Origin: Paludibacter sp963678465
Lineage (GTDB): Bacteria; Bacteroidota; Bacteroidia; Bacteroidales; Paludibacteraceae
NCBI GenBank assembly: GCA_963678465.1
Contig: OY782858.1
Coordinates: 930,001 to 994,000, forward strand
Reading direction: 5' to 3'
Length of the DNA stretch: 64,000 nt
Part shown: in pieces, positions 17,436 to 26,633 of the stretch
Position numbering within the stretch: position 1 is the first letter of the stretch
How the letters are laid out: each line of letters opens with the position of its first letter
The notes under the pieces: generated by a model
The model's input: the letters and a program-made list of their open reading frames with translations, nothing else
Told to the model about the DNA's origin: nothing
Databases searched by the model: none
Translations under genes and position numbers: made by a program

Positions 17436-18827
17436 TTATTCGGCTTTTACAACGTAAACCTGACCGGTTTCGTATCTGATAATCTGCACAATAGTTCCTT
17501 TTTCAATAAATCCATCTTCAGAAATTGCATCGTAGGTTTTACCTTCTACCTGCACTTTACCCGAAAGACGCAAAACAGTGGATGCTACTCCTTGCTGGCC
17601 TACCAATTCTTTGGCATCCATCGAAACACCGATATAGCCTGACTGATTATCGAGTGTTTTAACCAATGCTACATTCCTGAATATCCCTTTTGTACCAATT
17701 TTACTGCTCAGGTAAATGATCAACACAAATGAAAGCGTTATTCCCGCCATGACTGTAACAAATGCTTTTCCGATCGCTCCTGTTTCAACCGATTCGAAAT
17801 TGAACACCACATTATTCAGTAAGCTGAGCGTGAGCCCTAAAATTACTAATATTATACCCGAAATACCGGCTACGCCAAAACCGGGAATAACAAACAGCTC
17901 AAGCGCCACGAGCACCAAGCCGATAATGAAAATAAGAATCTCCCAGTTGGCTGCAAGGCCATCGATATACAGTGGCGCAAAGTAGAGTACAGCAGCTGTT
18001 ATTGCCACTCCAAGCGGAAAACCGATGCCCGGTGTCTGTAGTTCAAAATAGATGCCGCCTACTATAAGCATTATCAGCAGTCCCTGCAACACCGAACTCA
18101 TTAAAAAACCCTTTATATTATCCCATGCAGTTGGTTCAAATACAACAAGTTCGTAATCTTTTATCTTCAGCTTTTTTTCAATCACTTCTTCTACATTATT
18201 GGCCATTCCTTCGCTGTAATTGTATTTTATTGCTTCCAATGCAGTGAAAGTAAGTGTCTTTCCTGAATCAATAATACCCGGAATAACAGTACGATCGTCC
18301 ACCATAGCTTCGGCAATCATGGGATCGCGCTTCCATTTAAAAGTAGTATCGGTGCCATTGATGATTGTATCTTTGCCATGAGCTTCGGCTGTAGCTCTCA
18401 TGGTGGCACGCATATACGACTGATATTTATCGGGCATTTGTGCGCCGGTCTGGTTTACTACTGTGGCAGCCCCAATACTTCCTCCCGGACGCATGTATAT
18501 TTTGTCGCAGGCAATGGCAATGAGCGCTCCGGCCGAAGCAGCATTGTTATCGACAAATACATAAACCGGAATGTCTGAATTCAGTATTTTGGTTCGGATA
18601 GAATCGGCATATACAACCTCTCCCCCATAAGTATTCATGTGGATAAGTATTGCATCTGCCTTTGTTTCTGATGCTTCTGCAAAACCTTTTTGAATATAAA
18701 GCCAGGTAGTACTGCCAATATCTTTTTTTAAATCTATTTTAAAAATAAGTTGATCGGCTCCAAAAACAGCGTTTAAACCTGTTGTAATAACTACAAATAT
18801 TAAACAAATATAAAATTTACGAATCAT
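17436..18827 (-). CDS. NfeD-type membrane-bound ClpP-class serine protease
   Basis: 463 aa from the ATG at 18827, chosen because it yields a signal peptide (RKFYICLIFVVITTGLNAVFG); an ATG at 18908 would add 27 residues. Domain order: an N-terminal ClpP-like protease with Ser in NNAASAGALIAIACD (about residue 95) and a probable Lys partner in PDKYQSYMR, then four to five membrane helices (about 225-370), then a C-terminal OB-fold NfeD domain (GKVQVEGKTYDAIS). The family cleaves membrane proteins such as stomatin partners. A stomatin gene is not seen next to it. Confidence 0.9.
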   Translation of the reverse strand: MIRKFYICLIFVVITTGLNAVFGADQLIFKIDLKKDIGSTTWLYIQKGFAEASETKADAILIHMNTYGGEVVYADSIRTKILNSDIPVYVFVDNNAASAGALIAIACDKIYMRPGGSIGAATVVNQTGAQMPDKYQSYMRATMRATAEAHGKDTIINGTDTTFKWKRDPMIAEAMVDDRTVIPGIIDSGKTLTFTALEAIKYNYSEGMANNVEEVIEKKLKIKDYELVVFEPTAWDNIKGFLMSSVLQGLLIMLIVGGIYFELQTPGIGFPLGVAITAAVLYFAPLYIDGLAANWEILIFIIGLVLVALELFVIPGFGVAGISGIILVILGLTLSLLNNVVFNFESVETGAIGKAFVTVMAGITLSFVLIIYLSSKIGTKGIFRNVALVKTLDNQSGYIGVSMDAKELVGQQGVASTVLRLSGKVQVEGKTYDAISEDGFIEKGTIVQIIRYETGQVYVVKAE

Positions 18828-18842
18828 AAAAATATTTTTGTT

Positions 18843-18880
18843 CAAATGTACACAATTATAAAAAAAAACATGTACATTTG
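18843..18880. promoter_or_regulatory. symmetric divergent promoter pair
   Basis: Perfect inverted 10-bp arms CAAATGTACA (18843-18852) and TGTACATTTG (18871-18880), 18 bases apart. Each arm contains a TACATTTG -7 box facing outward, one toward the NfeD gene (start 18827) and one toward the sigma factor gene (start 19076). Confidence 0.6.
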
Positions 18881-19075
18881 TAGTGAAAATAATTAATAAT
18901 ATTTTCAAAAGAGTTCTTTATTTGCATTATTCAGTATAGACAGCTGACAATCAATTACTTATTTCTCTTTCAAAAGTTTTTTCAAAAGAATTGAGTTTTT
19001 CACATCCGAAAGATCAATTCGCAATTAAGATTTTATTACTTAATTGAAATTATTCACACGTAAAACTTGAAAAGT

Positions 19076-19582
19076 ATGAAAAATGTTCAAATTGAAAATG
19101 AATTGGTAGCGTTACAAAGTAACATGCGCAACTTTGCTTTCTCACTCACATTAAACCGTGATGAGGCTGAAGACTTATTGCAGGACACAACGTTAAAAGT
19201 ATTGGATAATCAGGAGAAATTTACTGATAATGTAAATTTTAAAGGTTGGGTACTGACGATAATGAAGAATATCTTTATTAATAATTATCGTAAAATCGTA
19301 CGTAATCAAACCGTGGTTGACAAGACTGAAGACTTACACCACTTAAATTTACCTCAAAATTCAGGTTTCGACAGTCCCGAAGGTTCATATGCCATTGGTG
19401 AAATCACCAACAGCATTGAAGCTTTTGCCGACGAATATCGCATTCCCTTCTCTATGCACATTCAGGGATTTAAATACGAAGAGATAGCTCAAACCATGAA
19501 TTTACCTATTGGTACTGTAAAAAGCAGGATTTTTCTTGCCCGCAAACGCTTGCAGGAACAATTAAGAGATTATCGCTATTGA
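19076..19582 (+). CDS. RNA polymerase ECF-type sigma factor
   Basis: 168 aa from ATG 19076 (a TTG at 19067 is an alternative). Region 2 is LTLNRDEAEDLLQDTTLKVL...FKGWVLTIMKNIFINNYRK (about residues 25-80), and region 4 HTH is FKYEEIAQTMNLPIGTVKSR (about 130-150). It should direct polymerase to a special promoter set. No anti-sigma factor is adjacent, so control is probably elsewhere; this lone Bacteroidetes type is widespread. A long leader of about 190 bases may precede it. Confidence 0.92.
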   Translation: MKNVQIENELVALQSNMRNFAFSLTLNRDEAEDLLQDTTLKVLDNQEKFTDNVNFKGWVLTIMKNIFINNYRKIVRNQTVVDKTEDLHHLNLPQNSGFDSPEGSYAIGEITNSIEAFADEYRIPFSMHIQGFKYEEIAQTMNLPIGTVKSRIFLARKRLQEQLRDYRY

Positions 19583-19605
19583 TGTAAAAACTCATTAATT
19601 TTTAT

Positions 19606-19632
19606 AAAGCCGAAGAACAACACTTCGGCTTT
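19606..19632 (+). terminator. Rho-independent terminator
   Basis: 10-bp stem AAAGCCGAAG (19606-19615) with CTTCGGCTTT (19623-19632), running into a T-tract, 24 bases after the sigma factor stop. Confidence 0.88.
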
Positions 19633-19726
19633 TTCGTTAAATGATATATGACATCTGAATGATCGCCTGAACATTATGCTTCGATTTGTTCTATTGTGAG
19701 GCCACCCGAACTCTTTGTATGACAAT

Positions 19727-19820
19727 TAAATAGTTACAAGCAAATAGTTACGAGTTACAAGACTCCTTATCTGAATTTTATATTTAGAAAACAGAGCATA
19801 AAATATTATTACTTACATAT
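19727..19820 (+). repeat. shared upstream module, copy 2
   Basis: Imperfect inverse copy of 12268-12357, here upstream of folK and in the same orientation relative to the gene. Shared words include GTTACGAGTTACAAGA, TCTGAATTTTA and TTTAGAAAACAGA. Confidence 0.7.
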
Positions 19821-19855
19821 CAGTTCAAAAAAATTCTTTTTTACAAACTTTGCTT

Positions 19856-20245
19856 ATGAATACCGCCATTGTAATGTTAGGTGCAAATGTACATCAGGAA
19901 CAAAACCTGATAAAAGCCAAAAACAGATTAAGTGATTTCTTCGAAATTTTAGATGAAAGTAGCATTCTCATCACTCAACCAATAGGGAAAAAATACAAGA
20001 CTGAGTTTCATAACCAGGCTATTAAGATTCTTTCCGACGACACAGCCAAGGAAACCGTTAAACACTTTAAACATATTGAGAATGAATTTGGAAGATCGGC
20101 ACAAACCAATCAGAGAGGAGAAGTGCCTATCGATATTGACCTGATTTTTTGGAATGGAGTTCAGAAGCGAAGCGATTACGACAAATATCCCTTTGTGAAA
20201 CAATGCGTTGATGAAATTAAGGATAATCCCGAGCTGATCAGCTGA
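19856..20245 (+). CDS. folK: HPPK, 6-hydroxymethyl-dihydropterin pyrophosphokinase
   Basis: 129 aa from ATG 19856, shorter than the usual 155-165. It transfers pyrophosphate from ATP to 6-hydroxymethyl-7,8-dihydropterin in folate synthesis. Visible family parts: start IVMLGANVHQEQNLIKAK, the TQPIGKKYKTEFHNQA middle, ENEFGRSAQTNQRG, and the catalytic VPIDIDLIFWNG, where the two Asp bind magnesium. The usual Arg before the DxD motif is replaced by Val-Pro, and the C-terminal third is reduced. It may be a divergent or weak HPPK. Confidence 0.75.
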   Translation: MNTAIVMLGANVHQEQNLIKAKNRLSDFFEILDESSILITQPIGKKYKTEFHNQAIKILSDDTAKETVKHFKHIENEFGRSAQTNQRGEVPIDIDLIFWNGVQKRSDYDKYPFVKQCVDEIKDNPELIS

Positions 20246-20374
20246 TGTACATGAGCCTCTTTTCCTGTTGGATTCTTCCTTATCTCAGTAGTTCAGCATA
20301 CACTGCAAAGAATGGTAATCGGGATGCATCGCAACTTTTCAACTACTACAATTCCATTTATAGCTGATCGTTTA

Positions 20375-20405
20375 TTTGTTTGTTCGTAAATTTTGAGTAA
20401 CTTTG
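20375..20405 (+). promoter_or_regulatory. consensus Bacteroidetes promoter
   Basis: -33 box TTTG (20375-20378), 19-base spacer, -7 box TAACTTTG (20398-20405), about 45 bases before the phosphorylase start. Confidence 0.7.
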
Positions 20406-20450
20406 GTGTTTTTCCCAATTACAATTATCAAAATTATCTAACATACAGTT

Positions 20451-21320
20451 ATGAAACATTTTCCACCATCAGAACTTATCATCAACAGCGATGGAAGTAT
20501 TTTTCACCTTCATTTAAAACCGGAACAATTAGCCGATAACATTATACTTGTAGGAGATCCGGGGCGTGTGGCTTTGGTAGCCAGATATTTCGACACGCAG
20601 GAATGTTCGGTGTCGAGCCGCGAATTTAATACAATCACAGGAACTTACAAGGGAAAACGTATTTCGGTGATTTCTACAGGAATTGGTACCGACAACATTG
20701 ACATTGTAGTGAACGAATTAGATGCACTTGCCAATATTGATCTTGTTACCCGTACCGAAAAGACTGAATTTCGTCAGTTGAACATCATTAGGATTGGCAC
20801 TTCGGGAGGTATGCAACCTGATATACCATTGGGAAGTTTCCTTATTTCAGTCAAATCTATTGGTTTCGATGGAATGCTTAATTTTTATGCCGGACGCGAT
20901 TCGGTGAGCGATTTGCCATTTGAGGCTGCGCTGAAAGAACAATTGAACTGGAACCCTCAACTGGCTTCGCCTTATGTTGTGGATGCCGATACCGACCTTG
21001 TAGAACGTATAGGAAAGACTGATATGTTACACGGTGTCACTATTTCGGCCAACGGGTTTTATGGACCACAGGGACGGGTTTTGCGTATCGATTTGGCCGA
21101 TATGCAAATCAACGATAAGATAGAGAACTTCCGTTTTGGAGACTACAAAATAACAAACTACGAAATGGAAGGTTCGGCCATTGCCGGTCTCTCGAAACTT
21201 ATGGGACACAAAGCCATGACAGTGTGCTGTATCATTGCAAACCGAAGAGTCGAAGCTGCCAATACCAATTACAACCCATATATCGAAAAACTGGTTCAAA
21301 CGGTTTTGGACAGAATTTAA
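20451..21320 (+). CDS. nucleoside phosphorylase (uridine phosphorylase-like)
   Basis: 289 aa of the PNP/UDP phosphorylase family, which splits nucleosides with phosphate to a base and pentose-1-phosphate for salvage. Motifs: phosphate loop LVGDPGRVALVARYF (about residues 33-47), FNTITGTYKGKRISVISTGIG, RIGTSGGMQPDIPLGS (about 123), and the ribose-binding NYEMEGSAIAGLS (about 241). The Bacteroidetes clade with this N-terminal extension is of uncertain base preference. It seems co-transcribed with the two genes that follow. Confidence 0.9.
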   Translation: MKHFPPSELIINSDGSIFHLHLKPEQLADNIILVGDPGRVALVARYFDTQECSVSSREFNTITGTYKGKRISVISTGIGTDNIDIVVNELDALANIDLVTRTEKTEFRQLNIIRIGTSGGMQPDIPLGSFLISVKSIGFDGMLNFYAGRDSVSDLPFEAALKEQLNWNPQLASPYVVDADTDLVERIGKTDMLHGVTISANGFYGPQGRVLRIDLADMQINDKIENFRFGDYKITNYEMEGSAIAGLSKLMGHKAMTVCCIIANRRVEAANTNYNPYIEKLVQTVLDRI

Positions 21321-21335
21321 TCAATACCTTTTTTG

Positions 21336-21911
21336 ATGATTACCGATAAAGCATCATATCATTCTTACCTGAAACGCGATTTGGAAGCTTATGGCTTACA
21401 AACTATTTCGGTGTATAATTATTTTAGGATGGATTGCTTACGTTTTCAGCGCAGGTTACGTAAAACCGAATACTTATATAATGTAAAGCGTAAAAAAAAA
21501 TTGATTAAATTTTATTTATTGATACTCGAATTTTTTAACCAGAGATTATCTACTCGATTGGGACTCACAATACCGAAAAATGTATTTGGTCCGGGACTTT
21601 GTATCGTTCATCATGGAACAGTGGTTATAAGCCCGTTAGCAAAGGTAGGTGAAAATTGCAGAATTCATCCTTCATCCTGTATTGGCGATTACAATGGAGC
21701 TCCGGTTATAGGCAAAAATGTGTATATCGGTCCCGGAGCAAAGATATTTGGAAATATAACAATTGGGAATAATGTTGCCATCGGTGCAAATGCAGTTGTG
21801 AACAGAGATTTCCCGGATAATGTAACAATAGGAGGCATTCCTGCTCGTGTGCTTTCACAAAAATCAACTATGGAAAACGGAGTATATCCGAAGGATTTTT
21901 TAACTACTTAA
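21336..21911 (+). CDS. serine acetyltransferase-like hexapeptide-repeat protein
   Basis: 191 aa; start ATG 21336 rather than the TTG three bases earlier. The N-terminal helical part carries DLEAYGLQTISVYNYFRMD and a basic stretch, and the C-terminal half is a left-handed beta-helix with hexapeptide repeats (GPGLCIVHHGTVVISPLAKV, IGDYNGAPVIGKNVYIGPGA, IGNNVAIGANAVVNRD). The HHG motif is the serine acetyltransferase-type catalytic His. It could make O-acetylserine or acetylate a surface sugar. Confidence 0.82.
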   Translation: MITDKASYHSYLKRDLEAYGLQTISVYNYFRMDCLRFQRRLRKTEYLYNVKRKKKLIKFYLLILEFFNQRLSTRLGLTIPKNVFGPGLCIVHHGTVVISPLAKVGENCRIHPSSCIGDYNGAPVIGKNVYIGPGAKIFGNITIGNNVAIGANAVVNRDFPDNVTIGGIPARVLSQKSTMENGVYPKDFLTT

Positions 21912-21913
21912 AG

Positions 21914-23305
21914 ATGAATAATACAACTATTTGTGCCATATCTACCCCACCGGGAATGGGCGGAATTGCAGTAATTCGCTTGTCGGGACCCGCAGCGTTT
22001 AGCATTTGCGACAAGATATTTTTCCCGGCCCGAAAAGAAGCTTCATTGTCGGAAGCCAAAAGTCATACGCTTTTGTATGGCGAAATACGCGATAATAACG
22101 AAACCGTGGATGAGGTAGTGATGAGTATTTTCCGTAATCCTCACTCCTTTACCGGCGAAGATGTAGCCGAGATCTCCTGTCACGGTTCGGTGTACATTCA
22201 GCAACGTATCCTACAGCTGCTTTTAGAACACGGTTGTACATTGGCGCAGCCGGGCGAATTCACTCAACGTGCTTTTCTGAATGGCAAAATGGACCTTTCG
22301 CAAGCCGAAGCTGTAGCCGATTTGATAGCTTCCGGCTCGGCAGCTTCGCACCGCATGGCTATGACCCAAATGCGTGGAGGTTTTTCGGCCGAATTATTGC
22401 GCCTGAGAACACATTTGCTCGATTTTGTATCGCTTATCGAATTAGAACTTGATTTTTCGGAAGAAGATGTTGAGTTTGCCGACCGCACACAGCTGAATCA
22501 TTTAGCATTTGAAATAGAACAACTTATCGCCGGACTGTCCGACACTTTTAAAGTAGGAAATGCGCTTAAAAACGGGATTCCGGTAGCTCTTGTTGGCGAA
22601 ACAAATGTAGGTAAATCAACATTGCTCAACGTGTTGCTTAACGAGGAAAGAGCAATTGTTTCCGATATTCACGGCACTACACGCGATGTGATAGAAGATA
22701 CCATCAATATCAACGGTATTACTTTCAGGTTTATCGACACCGCCGGCATACGCGACACAAAGGATAAAATTGAAAGCATGGGCATTGAGCGTACCTATCA
22801 GAAAATTGAACAAGCCTCCATTGTTTTGTGGATTTTAGATTGTACTCAGCTTAGCGAACACATTGAATGGCTCACCGATAAAATTGAACAGAGAGCGAAG
22901 GGTAAAAAAATTATATTGGTTTTCAATAAAATAGATAAAATTATTGAAGAAGAAAGGGAAGTATTGAACCTGCTCTTCGAACAGTTCGAAGGTGAACGTA
23001 TTTACATCTCGGCCAAGAACAGACTTCACACTGATGAACTTAAAAAATCTTTGGTAGATGCAGCCCAACTACCTTCGGTACAGCCCGGCGATGTGGTTGT
23101 AAACAATATCCGTCATTACGAAGCGCTTCAAAAAGCATTGGCCTCCATCCGCAGAGTGAAAGATGGTCTTGAAAGCGGAATTTCGGGCGATTTCCTTTCG
23201 CAGGACATCAGGGAATGTATGCATTTCCTGGGCGAAATAACAGGACAAATCTCGAACGATGAGATATTGGGGAATATTTTCGGAAAATTCTGTATCGGAA
23301 AGTAA
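21914..23305 (+). CDS. mnmE: tRNA modification GTPase MnmE
   Basis: 463-aa full-length MnmE, which with MnmG installs carboxymethylaminomethyl groups on wobble U34 of tRNAs. N-terminal formyl-THF domain (ICAISTPPGMGGIAVIRLSG), helical domain, inserted G domain with GETNVGKSTLL (about residue 226), DTAGIRDT (about 273), and NKID (about 338), and the essential C-terminal CIGK. It starts only 2 bases after the acetyltransferase stop. Confidence 0.97.
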   Translation: MNNTTICAISTPPGMGGIAVIRLSGPAAFSICDKIFFPARKEASLSEAKSHTLLYGEIRDNNETVDEVVMSIFRNPHSFTGEDVAEISCHGSVYIQQRILQLLLEHGCTLAQPGEFTQRAFLNGKMDLSQAEAVADLIASGSAASHRMAMTQMRGGFSAELLRLRTHLLDFVSLIELELDFSEEDVEFADRTQLNHLAFEIEQLIAGLSDTFKVGNALKNGIPVALVGETNVGKSTLLNVLLNEERAIVSDIHGTTRDVIEDTININGITFRFIDTAGIRDTKDKIESMGIERTYQKIEQASIVLWILDCTQLSEHIEWLTDKIEQRAKGKKIILVFNKIDKIIEEEREVLNLLFEQFEGERIYISAKNRLHTDELKKSLVDAAQLPSVQPGDVVVNNIRHYEALQKALASIRRVKDGLESGISGDFLSQDIRECMHFLGEITGQISNDEILGNIFGKFCIGK

Positions 23306-23366
23306 GAGTTCTTTCTTTTCGAAAAAACAGAAAACAATGATTGTAAACAACAATAATCCCTGAACG

Positions 23367-23422
23367 CTAAAGCGTGAAGTAGCTAAGTACATTATTAATG
23401 TATTGAGCACTTCACGCTTTAG
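23367..23422. terminator. long hairpin between convergent mnmE and GH9 genes
   Basis: Perfect 14-bp outer arms CTAAAGCGTGAAGT (23367-23380) and complement (23409-23422), with an inner TACATT/AATGTA stem. It could end both convergent transcripts. Confidence 0.6.
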
Positions 23423-23487
23423 TATAAGCTGATACAAACTCCTTTATTAAAGAAAACAAAAAGAGTTGCTGAAAATTGGGTCCTGGT

Positions 23488-26016
23488 TTATTTTATCAAA
23501 TTCCTGAAAGCTGATCCAAAGATGAGATAACTTGTATTTCCGCCAATGGTACCTTCATTTTGCCCCCAAAGAAATGGCCAATCGTCGTAGTTTTCAAAGT
23601 GGTCGGGTTTTCTGAACAGGATACCCGGAGCCACATTGCCCGGAATAAATGAAAAATCGGCCCTGTTATTGCCATAGAAAACAGCTTTGGGACGTGTGGC
23701 ACCCACTGTTGCTACCAGGGAATAATTATGGTACGGATGACATCCATACAGGTAGTTGGCTGTTTTAAATGCATGAGTCGCCTCCACTATATCGGGATAA
23801 AATTTGCTGGCAAAACAAACGGTGGTACCAAAGTTCAACATAATTCCGCCACCAGCCCAGTTACCAAGCCCGATAGGCACTCCGTAAGGATTTTCTTTCT
23901 CAAGCCCATCGATATATTCCTTGTACTTCAACACATAAGGTCGTAGTTTTTCTTTGAAAGATGCGTCCATGTGCGGAATTGCATTTAAAGCCGTCAGAAG
24001 CACAAAATTGACATTACGATCGAGTGCCGGCCATAACATTTCCTGAAACTTATCATAGTATTGTTGCTCATTCGTCGAAATGTAGAGTTGAAGTTGTGTG
24101 GCTACATCTGCCGATGCACGCATCCAGGCCATACTGTCCTGTGGCTGGTTTGCCAGTAAAGCAGTGGATTCCTGAAGCAACCTTTTCGATTGCTGTAATG
24201 CCCTTGCCGAAAGATCGTCGTTGTATCCCTTCAATGCCCTGCTTGCAGCAGCAAACATTGTTGCAGCCTCTAAATCGAGACCGGGATCGCGACTTGTAAA
24301 TGCCCACATATCATCTTTTACCCCACTCGATTTTCCATCGGCAGCCTTTTCGTAAGGACCAAGATTTGGATTGTAAGCCAGCCCATCGGTCAATGAAGCA
24401 GCATCGCCAAGATGATGATAGTTGTCGAGTACAGCATTCGAAAGTGTTTGAGCCATGTGGCCAATAATTTCGGCCTGGGCTACAAGGTTCAACGTTCCAT
24501 GCTCGATAAACTGCAACATGTCAGGCGTTCCATCCGGACGGTGCAAATCGACATAACGTTGTTTCTGATCCACAAAAGTCTGATCGCGCATAGGCTTGAA
24601 GTATTCCCAGGTATGCACAAAGTTTTGCACAACGCTTATGTTCGATCCCGTTTCGATATCAAAATCACCCGCATCGAAAAAGCCACCTACATTTAATCCG
24701 GGAATCAATTCAAGGGCTTTATAATTGGTATCGGTGGTAGGTCCCTGATCGTGAAGATCGAAATGATCGGTATTAGGCGGTGCCTGACGATAACCTTCTT
24801 TAAATGGTTCGCCATGCCACACCCTGTACGCTTCGTTTACAAACATATGATTCATATGTATGGGAATCCATATATCGCTGGTGGCATCGGTGATTTTATC
24901 GTACACATTCTTTTCAATTAAGAAGTTATTTGTTTTATAATTACCATACTGAATATAGTAGATACCTGGCGTTTTTACAGGCGTAAAATCGAATTTCACA
25001 TAATTGTATTTATAATAGTTTCCCCACGAATTTATTTTTCCACTGAAAACCTTAGTAGCATTACCATCGTCGCCCACCTTGAAAATGGAAGCTTTAGCAA
25101 GCGCTTTGTCTTTTTTATCGAGTTCGATCACAGCTACTTTTTGTTGCGATGGCATATAACCCACCTGCGAAAAACCGATATTGGGCTCACGCACCCATCC
25201 TTTAATCGTATTAGGCGTTACGGTCCAGGTCAATACTTTTCCTGTCTTTCCGGCAGGAAGTAAGCTGCGTACAACAAACCAACCATTCTGAGCCAACATG
25301 CGTCCATCAAAAAGCATAAGGTCAGCATCAGATGAAGTGATTTTGACCATACGTGTAGGTTCATCGGGAGCCAAAAGAAAAGTACGACCTGTTTCCAACG
25401 GAAGCGGATCGATAAATTTGCCGGTACCACGATCGTCGGAAGTTACATAGCCCTTGAATTGACGTGCTTTTTCGCTGTTAGGTTTTGTAATGCTGTTACC
25501 AACCACATAACGCGGAAACCGGTTGTGTCGTCCATCCATCAAATAAGCTTTTCCCCAGTATTGTGAAGGAAGAAACTCAAGATTAAATCCGGCTTTTCCT
25601 TCGAGTGCTTTAGGAACCGGTTGATCAAGATAAACCGATATCTCAACACTTTTACCCTTAGCACTTACAACTACCCGCGCATCAAAGTTGTAATCGGCGT
25701 ATCGTAAATCAGCTTCAATCGTATTGGAGGCCCTGTCCACTTTTCGGTTGGAAATGGCAGGAACAAGGTCCCATTGTTCAGGCGTATTGGAGAGTCTGAC
25801 GGCACCTCCCTGCGCAGTGCGAACACCATGATGAATCAATTCGATGCCTGCGTTCTTCTCATCGTTGAAACCTCCATTGAAAATATTGCTGTAGGCAAGC
25901 ACATTCACGCCCTGTGTTTCGAAATAGTCAAACGCATTGATCTTTAACTCCTGACCCCAGGCGTAGTTGAATGCCAGCAAAAGCAGCATTACCGTTGATA
26001 AAAATGATTTTCTCAT
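23488..26016 (-). CDS. glycoside hydrolase family 9 endoglucanase-like protein
   Basis: 842-aa secreted enzyme. Signal peptide KSFLSTVMLLLLAFNYAWG; residues about 25-270 are a beta-rich extra domain; about 275-370 is the immunoglobulin-like CelD_N domain (IGFSQVGYMPSQQKVAVIEL); the (alpha/alpha)6 barrel follows. Catalytic Asp region GGFFDAGDFD lies near residue 443 and the acid Glu in GQNEGTIGGNTSYL near 819. GH9 enzymes cut beta-1,4-glucans. No T9SS sorting domain or dockerin is seen; the frame simply ends AFRNLIK. This suggests use of plant polysaccharide oligomers in the periplasm. Confidence 0.9.
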   Translation of the reverse strand: MRKSFLSTVMLLLLAFNYAWGQELKINAFDYFETQGVNVLAYSNIFNGGFNDEKNAGIELIHHGVRTAQGGAVRLSNTPEQWDLVPAISNRKVDRASNTIEADLRYADYNFDARVVVSAKGKSVEISVYLDQPVPKALEGKAGFNLEFLPSQYWGKAYLMDGRHNRFPRYVVGNSITKPNSEKARQFKGYVTSDDRGTGKFIDPLPLETGRTFLLAPDEPTRMVKITSSDADLMLFDGRMLAQNGWFVVRSLLPAGKTGKVLTWTVTPNTIKGWVREPNIGFSQVGYMPSQQKVAVIELDKKDKALAKASIFKVGDDGNATKVFSGKINSWGNYYKYNYVKFDFTPVKTPGIYYIQYGNYKTNNFLIEKNVYDKITDATSDIWIPIHMNHMFVNEAYRVWHGEPFKEGYRQAPPNTDHFDLHDQGPTTDTNYKALELIPGLNVGGFFDAGDFDIETGSNISVVQNFVHTWEYFKPMRDQTFVDQKQRYVDLHRPDGTPDMLQFIEHGTLNLVAQAEIIGHMAQTLSNAVLDNYHHLGDAASLTDGLAYNPNLGPYEKAADGKSSGVKDDMWAFTSRDPGLDLEAATMFAAASRALKGYNDDLSARALQQSKRLLQESTALLANQPQDSMAWMRASADVATQLQLYISTNEQQYYDKFQEMLWPALDRNVNFVLLTALNAIPHMDASFKEKLRPYVLKYKEYIDGLEKENPYGVPIGLGNWAGGGIMLNFGTTVCFASKFYPDIVEATHAFKTANYLYGCHPYHNYSLVATVGATRPKAVFYGNNRADFSFIPGNVAPGILFRKPDHFENYDDWPFLWGQNEGTIGGNTSYLIFGSAFRNLIK

Positions 26017-26025
26017 ATTGATTAA

Positions 26026-26311
26026 ATTGCGGAAAAACTGAATAATTGAATAACTGAGTAATTGTTGAATTGTTGAATCGTTGAACTGTTGAACTGTTGA
26101 ACTGTGAAATTGTTGAAAGGTCTACAGTCAACAGTCTCCGGACTCCGGACTCCGGACGTGGAACTGTTAAATAACTGAATAATTGAAGCATTGAAGCAGA
26201 AGAACTCAAATTTTCAAATTCTCAAATCTTCAAATTAATCTCAGAACCCGAAACGCGGAACTCTTCAATTTTCAATTCTCAATTGTCAATTGTCCCGAAA
26301 CCCGAAACCCT
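26026..26311. repeat. word-repeat spacer
   Basis: About 285 bases without a gene, made of repeated words such as GTTGAACTGTTGAACTG, CTCCGGACTCCGGA, TTCAAATTCTCAAATC and CCCGAAACCC. They recur in other spacers of this window. Confidence 0.6.
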
Positions 26312-26497
26312 TTACTCTTCCGTACGCTTAGTTGATTTGTTATCTAGTTTTTTGATGATTTCTTTTAATAAGTCATTCTGTTCCTGTTTCAAAGAAATGA
26401 ACTTATTCACCCAGGTGTAGATCAAAAAGAACACAACTCCAAGTATTGTTAAGTAGAAAAGGAAAATAATAAATGGTAAAAATGCAAATCCGAACAT
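26312..26497 (-). CDS. small single-pass membrane protein
   Basis: 61 aa from the ATG at 26497. A long hydrophobic segment (FGFAFLPFIIFLFYLTILGVV within residues 3-30) is followed by a charged helical tail, SLKQEQNDLLKEIIKKLDNK, probably a coiled coil. Such small proteins are common in Bacteroidetes. Its function is unknown. Its upstream region is duplicated at about 33001-33050. Confidence 0.55.
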   Translation of the reverse strand: MFGFAFLPFIIFLFYLTILGVVFFLIYTWVNKFISLKQEQNDLLKEIIKKLDNKSTKRTEE

Positions 26498-26633
26498 AGT
26501 AGTATATTTTAAATTGTTAGTATAATTAAAAGCCAATTCAGTTAGCGCAATGAATAAAGCGGTAGAAAGTCAGAAGTTATTTGTCATAGGGAAGCGTTCT
26601 ATTATCTTCATAACAATCCAACTTACATAAACT

